The notes: generated by a model from the letters alone, not told the origin. Shown: positions 16,234 through 24,143, numbered from the stretch's first letter. The stretch is 33,439 nucleotides of DNA from an uncultured Gemmatimonadota bacterium (GCA_902805735.1 CADCTW010000176.1:1-33439); one strand, 5' to 3'. A program made the numbers and translations.

Positions 16234-16893
16234 GTGCCGTCGTTCCTGGTGTGGGGAGGGGGCGGGCACGGCAGGGTGGTGGCGGACGTGATCCGCGCCA
16301 CCGGGGCCGTGCTGGCCGGCTACGCGGACGCGGACCCGGCCAAGCTGGGCCAGCAGGCCGAGCCCGGCGGCGGCCGCGTCATCGCGCTGGAAGCCGACCT
16401 GCTGGCGGCGCTCTCCTCCGGCGGTCCGCTGCCCGGCGGGGCGGACGCCGTGGCGCTGGCCATCGGCGACCAGGCCCGCCGCCTCGCCTGCATGAGGATG
16501 GCGGGAGAGCGTGTGACCCCGCCCCTCGTCCACCCGTCTGCAGTGGTCAGCGCGACCGCGCGCGCGGGGCGGGGGACGGTGGTGATGCCGGGCGCGGTGG
16601 TGAACGCGGGAGCCGTGCTGGGGGAGGCGGTGATCGTGAACACCGGCGCCGTGGTGGAGCACGACTGCACCCTGGAAGACGGCTCGCACCTTTCCCCGGG
16701 CGCCGTGCTGAGCGGCGGCGTGCGGGTGGAGGAGGAGAGCTGGGTGGGAGCCGGGGCCGTGGTGATCCCGGGCATCCGCATCGGCCGGGGCGCCCGGGTG
16801 GGCGCCGGCGCCGTGATCATCCGCGACGTCCCCGCCGGCGCCACCGTGGTGGGGAATCCGGGACGCATCGTCCGACTTCCTGAGGCGCACTGA
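16234..16893 (+). CDS. NeuD/PglD-like sugar O/N-acyltransferase
   Basis: Predicted 219-aa trimeric left-handed beta-helix acyltransferase. An N-terminal Rossmann-like part with the glycine loop VWGGGGHGRVVADVI (residues 6-20) binds the nucleotide sugar. Hexapeptide repeats run from about residue 95 to 205 (for example AGRGTVVMPGAVVNAGAVLGEAV). The expected catalytic His is in VVEHDCTLEDGSHLSPGAV (H143). PglD and PerB acetylate the C4 amino group of UDP-4-amino sugars using acetyl-CoA, and the DegT aminotransferase next door would supply that amine. The GTG start follows the preceding TGA without a gap, and DegT follows 3 nt after the stop. Confidence 0.88.
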   Translation: MPSFLVWGGGGHGRVVADVIRATGAVLAGYADADPAKLGQQAEPGGGRVIALEADLLAALSSGGPLPGGADAVALAIGDQARRLACMRMAGERVTPPLVHPSAVVSATARAGRGTVVMPGAVVNAGAVLGEAVIVNTGAVVEHDCTLEDGSHLSPGAVLSGGVRVEEESWVGAGAVVIPGIRIGRGARVGAGAVIIRDVPAGATVVGNPGRIVRLPEAH

Positions 16894-16896
16894 CAC

Positions 16897-18081
16897 ATGG
16901 CACTTTCGCGCATCCACCTGTCCTCGCCCCACATGGGCGGCGACGAGCAGGCGCTGGTGGCGGAGGCGTTCGCTTCCAACTGGATCGCCCCGCTGGGGCC
17001 GCACGTGGACGGCTTCGAGGCGGAGTTCGCGGAAGCCGTGGGCAGCCCGCACGCCGCGGCGCTCTCCTCCGGCACCGCCGCGCTGCACCTGGCGCTGAAG
17101 CTGGTGGGGGTGGGGCCGGGCGACGACGTGCTGGTGTCGTCGCTCACCTTCTCGGCCAGCGTCAACCCCATCGTGTACCTGGGCGGGCGCCCCGTGTTCG
17201 TGGACAGCGAGCGGCGGTCGTGGAACATGGACCCGGCGCTGGTGGAGGAAACGCTGGAGGCCCGCGCCAGGGCGGGAAAGCTCCCCAGGGCGCTGGTGCT
17301 GGTGCACCTGTACGGGCAGAGCGCGGACGTGGGCCCCATCCAGGCCGCCTGCGACCGCTTCGGCGTGGTGCTGGTGGAGGACGCGGCGGAGGCGCTGGGG
17401 GCGACCTACCACGGGCGCACGCCGGGGGTGTTCGGAAAGGTGGGGATCTACTCCTTCAACGGGAACAAGATCATCACCACCTCCGGCGGCGGGATGCTGG
17501 TCTCGGAAGATGCCGGCCTGGTGGCGCACGCGCGCAAGCTGGCCACGCAGGCCCGCGACGCCGCCCCGCACTACGAGCACACCGAGATCGGCTACAACTA
17601 CCGGCTCAGCAACGTGCTCGCCGCCATCGGGCGCGGGCAGCTGCGGGTGCTGGAAGAGCGGGTGCGGGCGCGCCGCGCCAACTTCCAGTTCTACGCGGAC
17701 ACGGTGGGGAAGCTGCCCGGCGTGGAGATGATGCCCGAAGCGCCCTGGGGGCGGCACTCGCGCTGGCTCACCACGCTCACCGTCGACCCGCGGGAGTTCG
17801 GCGCGGACCGCGAACAGGTGCGGGTGGCGCTGGACGGCGGGAACATTGAGGCCCGGCCGGTGTGGAAGCCCATGCACATGCAGCCCGTGTTCGCGCACTG
17901 CGAGGCCGTGGGCGGCGCCGTGGCGGAGGAGCTGTTCGAGCGGGGGCTCTGCCTCCCCTCCGGCTCCAACCTGCGGGCGGAAGAGCTGGAGCGCGTGGCC
18001 GAGGGGGTGCGGAGGGTGCACCGCGGCGCAACGGCGTTCCAGGCGGCGCGGCACGGGGGCGTACCCGCCTCCGCGCGGTAG
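16897..18081 (+). CDS. DegT/DnrJ/EryC1-family sugar aminotransferase (PglE-like)
   Basis: Predicted 394-aa PLP-dependent aminotransferase that converts a UDP-4-keto-6-deoxy sugar into the 4-amino sugar. Family marks are HLSSPHMGGDEQALV at the N-terminus, SSGTAALHLALK near residue 57, VHLYGQSADV near 137, EDAAEALGATYHGR near 162, and the PLP lysine in SFNGNKIITTSGGGM (K191). GYNYRLSNVLAAIGRGQL near 230 is also typical. The order with the NeuD-like gene just upstream is that of PglE-PglD pairs making UDP-N,N'-diacetylbacillosamine. The required PglF-type 4,6-dehydratase is not in this window. It closes the nine-gene joined run; the next gene starts 182 nt later. Confidence 0.92.
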   Translation: MALSRIHLSSPHMGGDEQALVAEAFASNWIAPLGPHVDGFEAEFAEAVGSPHAAALSSGTAALHLALKLVGVGPGDDVLVSSLTFSASVNPIVYLGGRPVFVDSERRSWNMDPALVEETLEARARAGKLPRALVLVHLYGQSADVGPIQAACDRFGVVLVEDAAEALGATYHGRTPGVFGKVGIYSFNGNKIITTSGGGMLVSEDAGLVAHARKLATQARDAAPHYEHTEIGYNYRLSNVLAAIGRGQLRVLEERVRARRANFQFYADTVGKLPGVEMMPEAPWGRHSRWLTTLTVDPREFGADREQVRVALDGGNIEARPVWKPMHMQPVFAHCEAVGGAVAEELFERGLCLPSGSNLRAEELERVAEGVRRVHRGATAFQAARHGGVPASAR

Positions 18082-18112
18082 GGTGGACGTGCCGTAAGAC
18101 GCTGGATGGTGT

Positions 18113-18118
18113 TATATT
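18113..18118 (+). promoter_or_regulatory. Candidate -10 element before the export genes
   Basis: TATATT matches the sigma70 -10 at 5 of 6 positions and is the only AT-rich word in the 182-nt gap between the DegT and Wza-like genes. No recognisable -35 lies 16-18 bp upstream. It would give a leader of about 140 nt before ATG 18264, and could drive the export/kinase/phosphatase genes separately from the synthesis genes. Confidence 0.3.
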
Positions 18119-18263
18119 TGCCGGCTATGTCGGCGCGCGGTGCTCCGGGTGGCGGAGCGCCGGGCCCGCATCGGCCGTTGGCGAAAAGCGGCCCCTCGCA
18201 AGAGAAATTCATTCGTGGCCCCCTCCCGCGGAGGAGCGGCACGTCCCTCATCCCGGATACGCA

Positions 18264-18887
18264 ATGCGCAGGCTCGTTTCGCTGGCCTTCCTCCTGGTGC
18301 TCATGGGCGCCGCCGCGGCGGGCGCCCAGGAGATGGAATCCGCGGCCGCCGCGCTCAACCCGGGCGACGCGGTGCGGATCACCGTCTGGCGGAAGCCGGA
18401 CCTGAGCGGCGAGTTCTTCGTGGGGGCGGACAGCTCCATCGCCCACCCCTTCTACTCCGAAGTCAAGGTGGGAGGCATTCCCTTCGCCCTGGCCACCGAG
18501 CGCGTCAAGCAGTTCGTGCGCCGCGTGGAGGCCAGCCCGGTTCTGGTGGAGCCGCTCTACCAGGTGATGATCCTGGGGGAGGTGCGCAACCCCAAGCTGT
18601 ACCCCGTGCGCCCCGAGGTCACCATCGCGCAGGCCATCGGGCTGGCGGGCGGCACCACGGAGCGCGCGCACCTGCGGCAGGTGCAGCTGCTGCGCGGCGG
18701 GCAGGTCTTCGTGGTGGACCTCACGGAGCCGCAGGGCGGCCGCGCGCACCTCACCATCCGCTCCGGCGACCAGATCGTGGTGCCGCGCCGCACCAACGTG
18801 TTCCGCGAGTACATCGCCCCCGCCGCGAGCATCACGTCCGCGGTGGTGGCCCTGGCGAACCTCGTCATCAATAACTTCGGTAGGTAG
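18264..18887 (+). CDS. Polysaccharide export protein, short Wza-like (Poly_export + SLBB)
   Basis: Predicted 207-aa exported protein forming or capping the outer-membrane route for the polysaccharide. It has a cleavable-looking signal peptide (MRRLVSLAFLLVLMGAAAAGAQ) with no lipobox Cys. The Poly_export domain follows at about residues 30-105 (LNPGDAVRITVWRKPDLSGEF) and one SLBB-like domain at about 106-185 (ILGEVRNPKLYPVRPEVTIAQAIGLAGG). It is much shorter than E. coli Wza (about 380 aa), with a single SLBB domain and a short C-terminal amphipathic stretch (IAPAASITSAVVALANLVI). The start is ATG 18264; no strong ribosome-binding site is visible. The Wzc-like kinase gene starts 6 nt after the stop. 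Confidence 0.87.
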   Translation: MRRLVSLAFLLVLMGAAAAGAQEMESAAAALNPGDAVRITVWRKPDLSGEFFVGADSSIAHPFYSEVKVGGIPFALATERVKQFVRRVEASPVLVEPLYQVMILGEVRNPKLYPVRPEVTIAQAIGLAGGTTERAHLRQVQLLRGGQVFVVDLTEPQGGRAHLTIRSGDQIVVPRRTNVFREYIAPAASITSAVVALANLVINNFGR

Positions 18888-18893
18888 TACCTG

Positions 18894-21320
18894 ATGCCCA
18901 ACCTGGTCAAGGCGGAGGCCCGCGGATACCCCGCGCCCCCGGTCCTTTACTCCGAAAGCCGCCCCGGCCCCGGCCGCGGCGAGAGCGACGCCGAGGAGAG
19001 CGTAAGCCTCCGCGACATCCTCGCGATCCTGCGGCGCCACGTGGCCCTCATCGCCGCGATCGCCGCGGTGGTGTTGGCCCTCACCGCCTGGCTGGTGCTC
19101 CGGCAGCCGCCCGTGTACCAGGCCACCGCGCAGATCCGCCTGGCGGACGTGCGGCGCGCCGTCACGGGCGGCATCGAGGGCGCGGCGCTGGAAGCTTCCA
19201 TGGGCCGCACCACGGACCCCCTCCTTTCGCAGCTCGAGGTGCTCAAGGGGCGCGTGGTGCTGGGGCAGGTGGTGGACCGCGAGGGGCTGCGGCTGCGCTC
19301 GGTGACCCCGGAGTTCCGGGTGGGGAGGCTGGAGGGCGTCAGCGTCCAGCTTCCCCCTTCCAGCTTCGACACCGTTTCGCTGCGCTTCGCGGCCGACCAG
19401 GTCACGCTGCAGGTGGGCGGGGAGACGGCGAAGGCCCCCTACGGCGCGCCGCTGCGCGCGGCGGGCGTGGGGCTGACGGTGCCGTCGCGGCCCGCGTCGC
19501 TGGAAGAGGCCAAGCTGGTGGTGGTGACGCGCGAGTCGGCCATCAGCGCGCTCTCCGGCAGCCTGGTTCCGCGCCCGCAGGAAAAGACGGACGCCGTGCG
19601 GGTGGAGTACACCTCCACCGACCCGCACCTGGCGCAGCGCATCGTGAACGCCTCCGTGGAGGTGTTCCAGGAAGCCAACGCGCGCGCCGCGCAGCAGGCC
19701 TCGCGCCGCCGCAGGATCTTCCTGCAGAAGCAGCTCGAGACCACCGACTCCATGCTGGCCCAGGCGCAGCTCTCCCTGAGCAACTTCCGCAGCCGCGAGC
19801 GGGTGTTCAGCTCGCGCGAGAAGTTCGCTTCGCGCCAGGAGGGGCTGATGACGCTGCAGGTGCGGCGCGAAGAGCTGGCGGCGGACCGGCAGCTCTTCCA
19901 GTCCATGGCCGCGGGGCTCACGGGCTCGCCCGCCGCGCGCGACCGGGCGCTGATGTCGGTGGCGTCGTACCCGGGGATCGCCGCCAACCCGGCGATCTCG
20001 CAGCTCTACACGCAGCTCTCGCAGTACCAGAACCGCCGCGACTCGCTCACCAGCGGCTCCATGGGGAGCACGGGCGACCACCCCGACGTGGAGCGCCTCA
20101 ACGGGCTGATCGCCCGCACGGAGGCCAAGCTGGTGGACGCGGTGAAGAGCCACGTGTCCGTGCTGGACGCGCGCATCGCCGCGCTGGACGGGCTGGAGGC
20201 GCGCAACAGCAACGAGATGCAGACGCTCCCCAGCGCCGAGGCGGAGGAGGTGCGCCTGGTTCAGCGCGTGGAGACGACCTCCAAGATCGCGGACCAGGTG
20301 CGCGAGGAGCTGCAGAAGGCGCACATGGCCGAGGCCGTGGAAGCGGGGCAGGTGGAGATCGTGTACCCGGCGCCGCTCCCCGGCTCGCCGGTGCCGGCCC
20401 GCAAGGGACTGAAGCTGGGGCTGGGGCTGATCCTGGGGCTGGTGCTGGGGGGCGCCACGGCGTTCATGCGCGAGCACATGAACAGCGTGATCCGCCACCA
20501 GGACGAGATCCCGGAGCTGCTGGGCGTGCCGGGGCTGGCCATCATCCCGCGCCTGTCCAACGGCAACGGCAGCTCGTCGCGCTTCGGGCTGCCGGCGTTC
20601 CTCAGCAGGAGCAACGGCAAGGCGCACGACGCGGAGGGCAGCACCGAGCTGGTGACCGTCTCCAACCTGCGCTCCTCCGGCGCGGAGGCGTACCGCACGC
20701 TGCGCACCAACCTGATCTTCTCGCAGGCGGTGCGGTCGCTGCGCACCATCCTGGTGACCAGCGCGGCGCCCTCGGAGGGGAAGACGACCACCTCCTCCAA
20801 CCTGGCGGTGACCTTCGCGCAGCAGGGGCTGCGGGTGCTGCTGGTGGACTGCGACCTGCGCAAGGCGCGGCTGCACAAGGTGTTCGGCGTGCCGCGCGAG
20901 CCGGGGCTCACGCAGCTGGTGCTGGGGCACAACGCCATGACGGAGGTGATCCACAGCACGCCGGTGGACGGGCTGTACGTGATGGCTTCGGGCACGCTGC
21001 CGCCCAACCCGAGCGAGCTGGTGGGCGGGCCGCGCATGGCCAACGTGCTCAAGGCGCTTTCGGCCGAGTTCGACCTGGTGGTGCTGGACACGCCCCCCCT
21101 CACCGCCGCCGCGGACGCGGCCATCCTGGGGAAGAGCGCGGACGGGGTGCTGGTGGTGGTGCGCGCCGGGCAGACGGAGCGCGGCGCCGCGCAGCACGCG
21201 GTGGGTCAGCTCAACAACGTGGGCGCGCGCATCCTGGGCGCGGTGCTCAACGATCCCGACGCCAAGGTGCCGCGCTACGGCGGGTACTACTACTACGACT
21301 ACTACGGGTCCGAGGCGTAG
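18894..21320 (+). CDS. Wzc-like polysaccharide co-polymerase / BY-kinase
   Basis: Predicted 808-aa inner-membrane chain-length regulator fused to a bacterial tyrosine kinase. Order: Wzz domain with TM1 at about residues 50-69, a long periplasmic part with coiled-coil stretches (about 230-310 and 390-480), and TM2 at about 505-525 (LKLGLGLILGLVLGGATAF). The cytoplasmic kinase has Walker A SAAPSEGKTTTSSN (about 623-636), Walker A' LLVDCDLR (about 650-657) and Walker B VVLDTPP (about 729). The C-terminus ends in a tyrosine cluster (YGGYYYYDYY, seven Tyr), the autophosphorylation site. Cycling of its phosphorylation with the CpsB-type phosphatase 17 nt downstream should control polymer length and export. 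Confidence 0.93.
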   Translation: MPNLVKAEARGYPAPPVLYSESRPGPGRGESDAEESVSLRDILAILRRHVALIAAIAAVVLALTAWLVLRQPPVYQATAQIRLADVRRAVTGGIEGAALEASMGRTTDPLLSQLEVLKGRVVLGQVVDREGLRLRSVTPEFRVGRLEGVSVQLPPSSFDTVSLRFAADQVTLQVGGETAKAPYGAPLRAAGVGLTVPSRPASLEEAKLVVVTRESAISALSGSLVPRPQEKTDAVRVEYTSTDPHLAQRIVNASVEVFQEANARAAQQASRRRRIFLQKQLETTDSMLAQAQLSLSNFRSRERVFSSREKFASRQEGLMTLQVRREELAADRQLFQSMAAGLTGSPAARDRALMSVASYPGIAANPAISQLYTQLSQYQNRRDSLTSGSMGSTGDHPDVERLNGLIARTEAKLVDAVKSHVSVLDARIAALDGLEARNSNEMQTLPSAEAEEVRLVQRVETTSKIADQVREELQKAHMAEAVEAGQVEIVYPAPLPGSPVPARKGLKLGLGLILGLVLGGATAFMREHMNSVIRHQDEIPELLGVPGLAIIPRLSNGNGSSSRFGLPAFLSRSNGKAHDAEGSTELVTVSNLRSSGAEAYRTLRTNLIFSQAVRSLRTILVTSAAPSEGKTTTSSNLAVTFAQQGLRVLLVDCDLRKARLHKVFGVPREPGLTQLVLGHNAMTEVIHSTPVDGLYVMASGTLPPNPSELVGGPRMANVLKALSAEFDLVVLDTPPLTAAADAAILGKSADGVLVVVRAGQTERGAAQHAVGQLNNVGARILGAVLNDPDAKVPRYGGYYYYDYYGSEA

Positions 21321-21337
21321 GCCCGGCGGCTTCCGGA

Positions 21338-22114
21338 ATGATCGACTTCCACAATCACCTGATGCCCGGGGTGGACGACGGCGCGGCCGATCCCGCGCAG
21401 GCGCTGGAAGGGCTGGGGGCGATGTGGGCGGACGGGGTGCGCACCGTGGTGACCACCCCGCACTTCCGGGGGTCGCTCACGCGGAACCCCGAGGCCTTCG
21501 CGGCGCGCATGGCGGAGCTGGACGGCGCCTGGAGCACCCTGTGCGCACTGGGGGCGGAGCACTTCCCCTCGCTGCGCCTGGAGCGCGGCGCCGAGATCTC
21601 GCTGGACGCGCCGGAGCTGGACCTTTCCGACGCTCGCGTGCGGCTGGGCGGGAGCCCCTTCGCCCTGATCGAGTTCCAGGGGTTCTCCATCCCCCCGCGC
21701 GCGGCCAACGCCTTCTTCCAGCTCAAGCGCGGCGGGGTCGTTCCCATCCTGGCGCACCCGGAGCGCTACCCGGGGATGCAGGGCTCCGCCGACCTGGTGG
21801 AGGAGTGGCGCAGCGTGGGCTGCCACCTGCAGGTGAACGCGGGCTCCGTCCTGGGCCGCTACGGCGACTCGGCCTGCCAGGCGGCGATGGGCCTCCTGGC
21901 GCGCGGCGAGGTGAGCTTCCTCTGCAGCGACTACCACACGCGCGGCCGCCTGTGGCTGCGGCAGGCCCGCGACCGCATCGCGGAGATGGGCGGCGCCGAG
22001 CAGGCCGAGCTCCTCACCGTGGAGAACCCCACCCGCATGCTGGCGGGCGACCCCCCGCTCCCCGTGCCGCCCCTGCGCGGCAAGCGGGGCTGGTGGGGCA
22101 AGATCTTCGGATAA
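21338..22114 (+). CDS. CpsB/CapC/YwqE-type tyrosine-protein phosphatase (PHP family)
   Basis: Predicted 258-aa metal-dependent phosphatase of the PHP superfamily that dephosphorylates the tyrosine cluster of the BY-kinase. Metal-binding motifs are MIDFHNHLMPGVDDGA (residues 1-16), TTPHFRGS (about 44-51), GAEISLD near 87, LAHPERYPGM near 143 and CSDYHTRGR near 195. The protein is full length for the family and has no signal peptide, as expected for a cytoplasmic partner. It follows the kinase by 17 nt and is the last gene of the polysaccharide locus, directly followed by a strong terminator at 22118-22157. Confidence 0.93.
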   Translation: MIDFHNHLMPGVDDGAADPAQALEGLGAMWADGVRTVVTTPHFRGSLTRNPEAFAARMAELDGAWSTLCALGAEHFPSLRLERGAEISLDAPELDLSDARVRLGGSPFALIEFQGFSIPPRAANAFFQLKRGGVVPILAHPERYPGMQGSADLVEEWRSVGCHLQVNAGSVLGRYGDSACQAAMGLLARGEVSFLCSDYHTRGRLWLRQARDRIAEMGGAEQAELLTVENPTRMLAGDPPLPVPPLRGKRGWWGKIFG

Positions 22115-22117
22115 CGC

Positions 22118-22157
22118 GCGGAGGCACGGAGATCTCGTTCCCGTGCCTCCGCTTTTT
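22118..22157 (+). terminator. Rho-independent terminator, family A hairpin
   Basis: A perfect 12-bp stem (22118-22129 with 22141-22152; GCGGAGGCACGG and its complement) with an 11-nt loop is followed at once by TTTTT (22153-22157). It starts 3 nt after the phosphatase stop and should end the polysaccharide transcript. The GGAGGCACGG core recurs at 24064 and, minus the first base, at 3194. Confidence 0.93.
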
Positions 22158-22372
22158 CCGCTCTCTCGCGCACCGAGCGAACCTCCGGGGCTGGCGCTGC
22201 GCAAGATGCGGGTGCGTGGGGCGGCGACTGTCCATCCACCGTCCGGAAAGGAATGGGTTGACTTTGCCGCGGCGCGCGCGCACCTTGCTGGAGAACCGAC
22301 GCCGAAGCGCTTCACGCCGCACCCCGCACCGGGTGCGTTGCTTTTTTCCATGACCGCCATCCCGCCCATCAG

Positions 22373-22771
22373 ATGAAGTCCGTTCTCACGTACGTCCTGC
22401 TCGTCGGCGGCCCCGGCGCGGGGGTGCTCGGCATCCTGCACAAGGGGCGGGAGCTGCGCGCGCCGCGCTCCGTGGATGGCGAGTGGCGCGTTGAGCTCGC
22501 CGGCGTCGCCGCCCCCGGGGTGATGAAGATCCAGCAGTCCGGGCCCCACCTTTCCGTGACGCTCCCTGGCGCGAACGGCGCGCTGGACGGGAGCATCGAA
22601 GGCGTGGCCGTGCAGGCGCACCCCGCCCCCGGGTGCACGGCCGCCGGCCTGCGCGCGCGGCTGGACCGCGCCACGGGCACGCTGGCCGGCGAGATCGCGG
22701 GGGACGATTGCGTGGCGGCCGCCTTCCGCGCCACCCGCGTGGAGCGGGCCGTGGGCGGGGGGGCGCACTGA
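22373..22771 (+). CDS. Small exported or membrane-anchored protein of unknown function
   Basis: I do not recognise this 132-aa protein. Residues about 4-21 are hydrophobic and could be a signal peptide or membrane anchor (VLTYVLLVGGPGAGVLGIL). The rest looks like a small beta-rich domain with alternating hydrophobic stretches: VDGEWRVELAG, MKIQQSGPHLSVTLPG, LDGSIEGVAV, LDRATGTLAGEI. Two cysteines (C88 and C113) could form a disulfide if exported. Its TGA overlaps the ATG of the antiporter gene (TGATG at 22769-22773), so the two are probably translated together and it may be an accessory of that transporter. The start ATG has no clear ribosome-binding site. TTGACT at 22258-22263 has no convincing -10 partner. 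Confidence 0.65.
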   Translation: MKSVLTYVLLVGGPGAGVLGILHKGRELRAPRSVDGEWRVELAGVAAPGVMKIQQSGPHLSVTLPGANGALDGSIEGVAVQAHPAPGCTAAGLRARLDRATGTLAGEIAGDDCVAAAFRATRVERAVGGGAH

Positions 22772-24048
22772 TGCCCAACCTTCTCCTGCTCCTGGTGCAG
22801 ATCGGGGTGGTGCTGGTGGCGGCGCGGCTGGTGGGGCTCCTCTTCCGCTACTTCAAGCAGCCGCAGGTGGTGGGCGAGATGGTGGCGGGGATCCTCCTGG
22901 GGCCGTCGCTGCTGGGGTGGGCCGCGCCGGAGATCTCCGCGCAGCTCTTTCCCGCCGCGTCGCTGGGCTTCCTCAACTCGCTCAGCCAGGTGGGGCTGCT
23001 CATCTTCATGTTCCTGGTGGGGGTGGAGCTGGACCCGCGCCTGCTGCGCGGCAAGAGCCACACGGCGCTGGTCACCAGCCACGCCAGCATCGTGGCGCCC
23101 TTCTTCCTGGGCGCCCTGCTCTCGCTCTTCCTCTACCCCCGCCTCTCGCACGACGGCGTCACCTTCACCGGCTTCGCGCTCTTCATGGGCGCGGCCATGA
23201 GCGTGACCGCCTTCCCCGTGCTGGCGCGCATCCTGGGCGAGCGCGGGCTGCTGAAGACGCGGGTGGGCACCGTGGCCATCGCCTGCGCCGCGGTGGACGA
23301 CGTGACGGCGTGGTGCATCCTGGCCGGCGTGGTGGCGGTGGTGAGGAGCGGCAGCGGCGCCACCTCGCTGTGGCTCACGGTGGGCGGCTCGGCGGCGTTC
23401 GTGGCGGTGATGGTGGTGGGCATCCGCCCCGTGCTGGCCAGTGTGGAGGGCGCCTTCCACCGGCGCGGCAAGCTGACGCAGGACCTGCTGGGCCTGATCC
23501 TGCTGCTGGGCCTCGCCTCCGCGTGGGTGACGGAGTACGTGGGCATCCACGCGCTGTTCGGGGCCTTTCTGGCCGGCGCCATCATGCCCAAGGGCGAGCG
23601 CTTCGTGCACGCCCTCACCGAGAAGCTGGAAGACGTCACGGTCGTGCTCCTCCTCCCCCTCTTCTTCGCCTTCACCGGCCTGCGCACCGCCTTCGGCCTG
23701 GTGCAGGGCGCGGAGATGTGGGGCTACGCGGCCCTGATCATCCTGGTGGCCGTGGCGGGGAAGTGGGGCGGCTCCACCCTGGCCGCGCGTTTCTCGGGGA
23801 TGACCTGGCGCGAGGCGGGCGCCGTGGGCGTGCTGATGAACACGCGCGGCCTCATGGAGCTGGTCATCCTCAACATCGGCCTGGACATCGGGGTGATCTC
23901 CCCCGCGCTGTTCGCGATGATGGTGCTGATGGCGCTGGTCACCACCTTCATGACCGCGCCGCTGCTGGAGTGGATCTACCCCACGCGGCTGATCGGCCAG
24001 AACCCCGCGCGCCCCGCAGAAGCCCCGGCCGCCTGCGTCAGCGTCTGA
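22771..24048 (+). CDS. Cation/proton antiporter (CPA2, Kef/NapA type)
   Basis: Predicted 425-aa inner-membrane antiporter with about 12-13 transmembrane segments, exchanging Na+ or K+ for H+. Typical features are QPQVVGEMVAGILLGPSLLG near residues 30-49, QVGLLIFMFLVGVELDPRLL near 73-92, and the transport-site region AMSVTAFPVLARILGERGLL near 143-162. The AAVDDVTAW motif (about 172-180) carries the paired aspartates, and MNTRGLMELVILNIGLDIGVIS is near 356. No C-terminal RCK/TrkA-N domain is present, so it is the short form. It shares one base with the preceding small gene and ends 15 nt before a hairpin terminator. Confidence 0.9.
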   Translation: MPNLLLLLVQIGVVLVAARLVGLLFRYFKQPQVVGEMVAGILLGPSLLGWAAPEISAQLFPAASLGFLNSLSQVGLLIFMFLVGVELDPRLLRGKSHTALVTSHASIVAPFFLGALLSLFLYPRLSHDGVTFTGFALFMGAAMSVTAFPVLARILGERGLLKTRVGTVAIACAAVDDVTAWCILAGVVAVVRSGSGATSLWLTVGGSAAFVAVMVVGIRPVLASVEGAFHRRGKLTQDLLGLILLLGLASAWVTEYVGIHALFGAFLAGAIMPKGERFVHALTEKLEDVTVVLLLPLFFAFTGLRTAFGLVQGAEMWGYAALIILVAVAGKWGGSTLAARFSGMTWREAGAVGVLMNTRGLMELVILNIGLDIGVISPALFAMMVLMALVTTFMTAPLLEWIYPTRLIGQNPARPAEAPAACVSV

Positions 24049-24063
24049 ACCCCGGTCGTCACG

Positions 24064-24097
24064 GGAGGCACGGGGAAGAAGTTGTCTCCGTGCCTCC
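24064..24097 (+). terminator. Hairpin terminator, family A
   Basis: A perfect 10-bp inverted repeat GGAGGCACGG / CCGTGCCTCC (24064-24073 with 24088-24097) with a 14-nt loop. There is no T-tract after it. It lies between the antiporter stop and the promoter at 24114, where a transcript end is expected. The stem is the same sequence as the core of the terminator at 22118. Confidence 0.75.
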
Positions 24098-24113
24098 GCG
24101 TGAGGGCGGTCGG

Positions 24114-24143
24114 TTGACACAAGTCCAAGCCCGGCGCTAATTT
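24114..24143 (+). promoter_or_regulatory. Sigma70-like promoter for the TPR protein-lgt genes
   Basis: A perfect TTGACA (24114-24119) and TAATTT (24138-24143; 4 of 6 matches to TATAAT) are separated by 18 bp. Initiation near 24150 would give a leader of about 60 nt before ATG 24210. This is the best promoter in the window. Confidence 0.7.

Noticed and set aside
17691..21197. Very long minus-strand open frame opposite the DegT, Wza-like and Wzc-like genes
   Set aside because: It spans several clearly real plus-strand genes and intergenic DNA, and is rich in His, Arg, Gln and Leu as expected of an antisense shadow in high-GC DNA.
22160..22372. A possible small gene or promoter with TTGACT at 22258
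   Set aside because: No frame has coding character, and no -10-like word lies 16-18 bp after TTGACT, so neither is listed as a feature.
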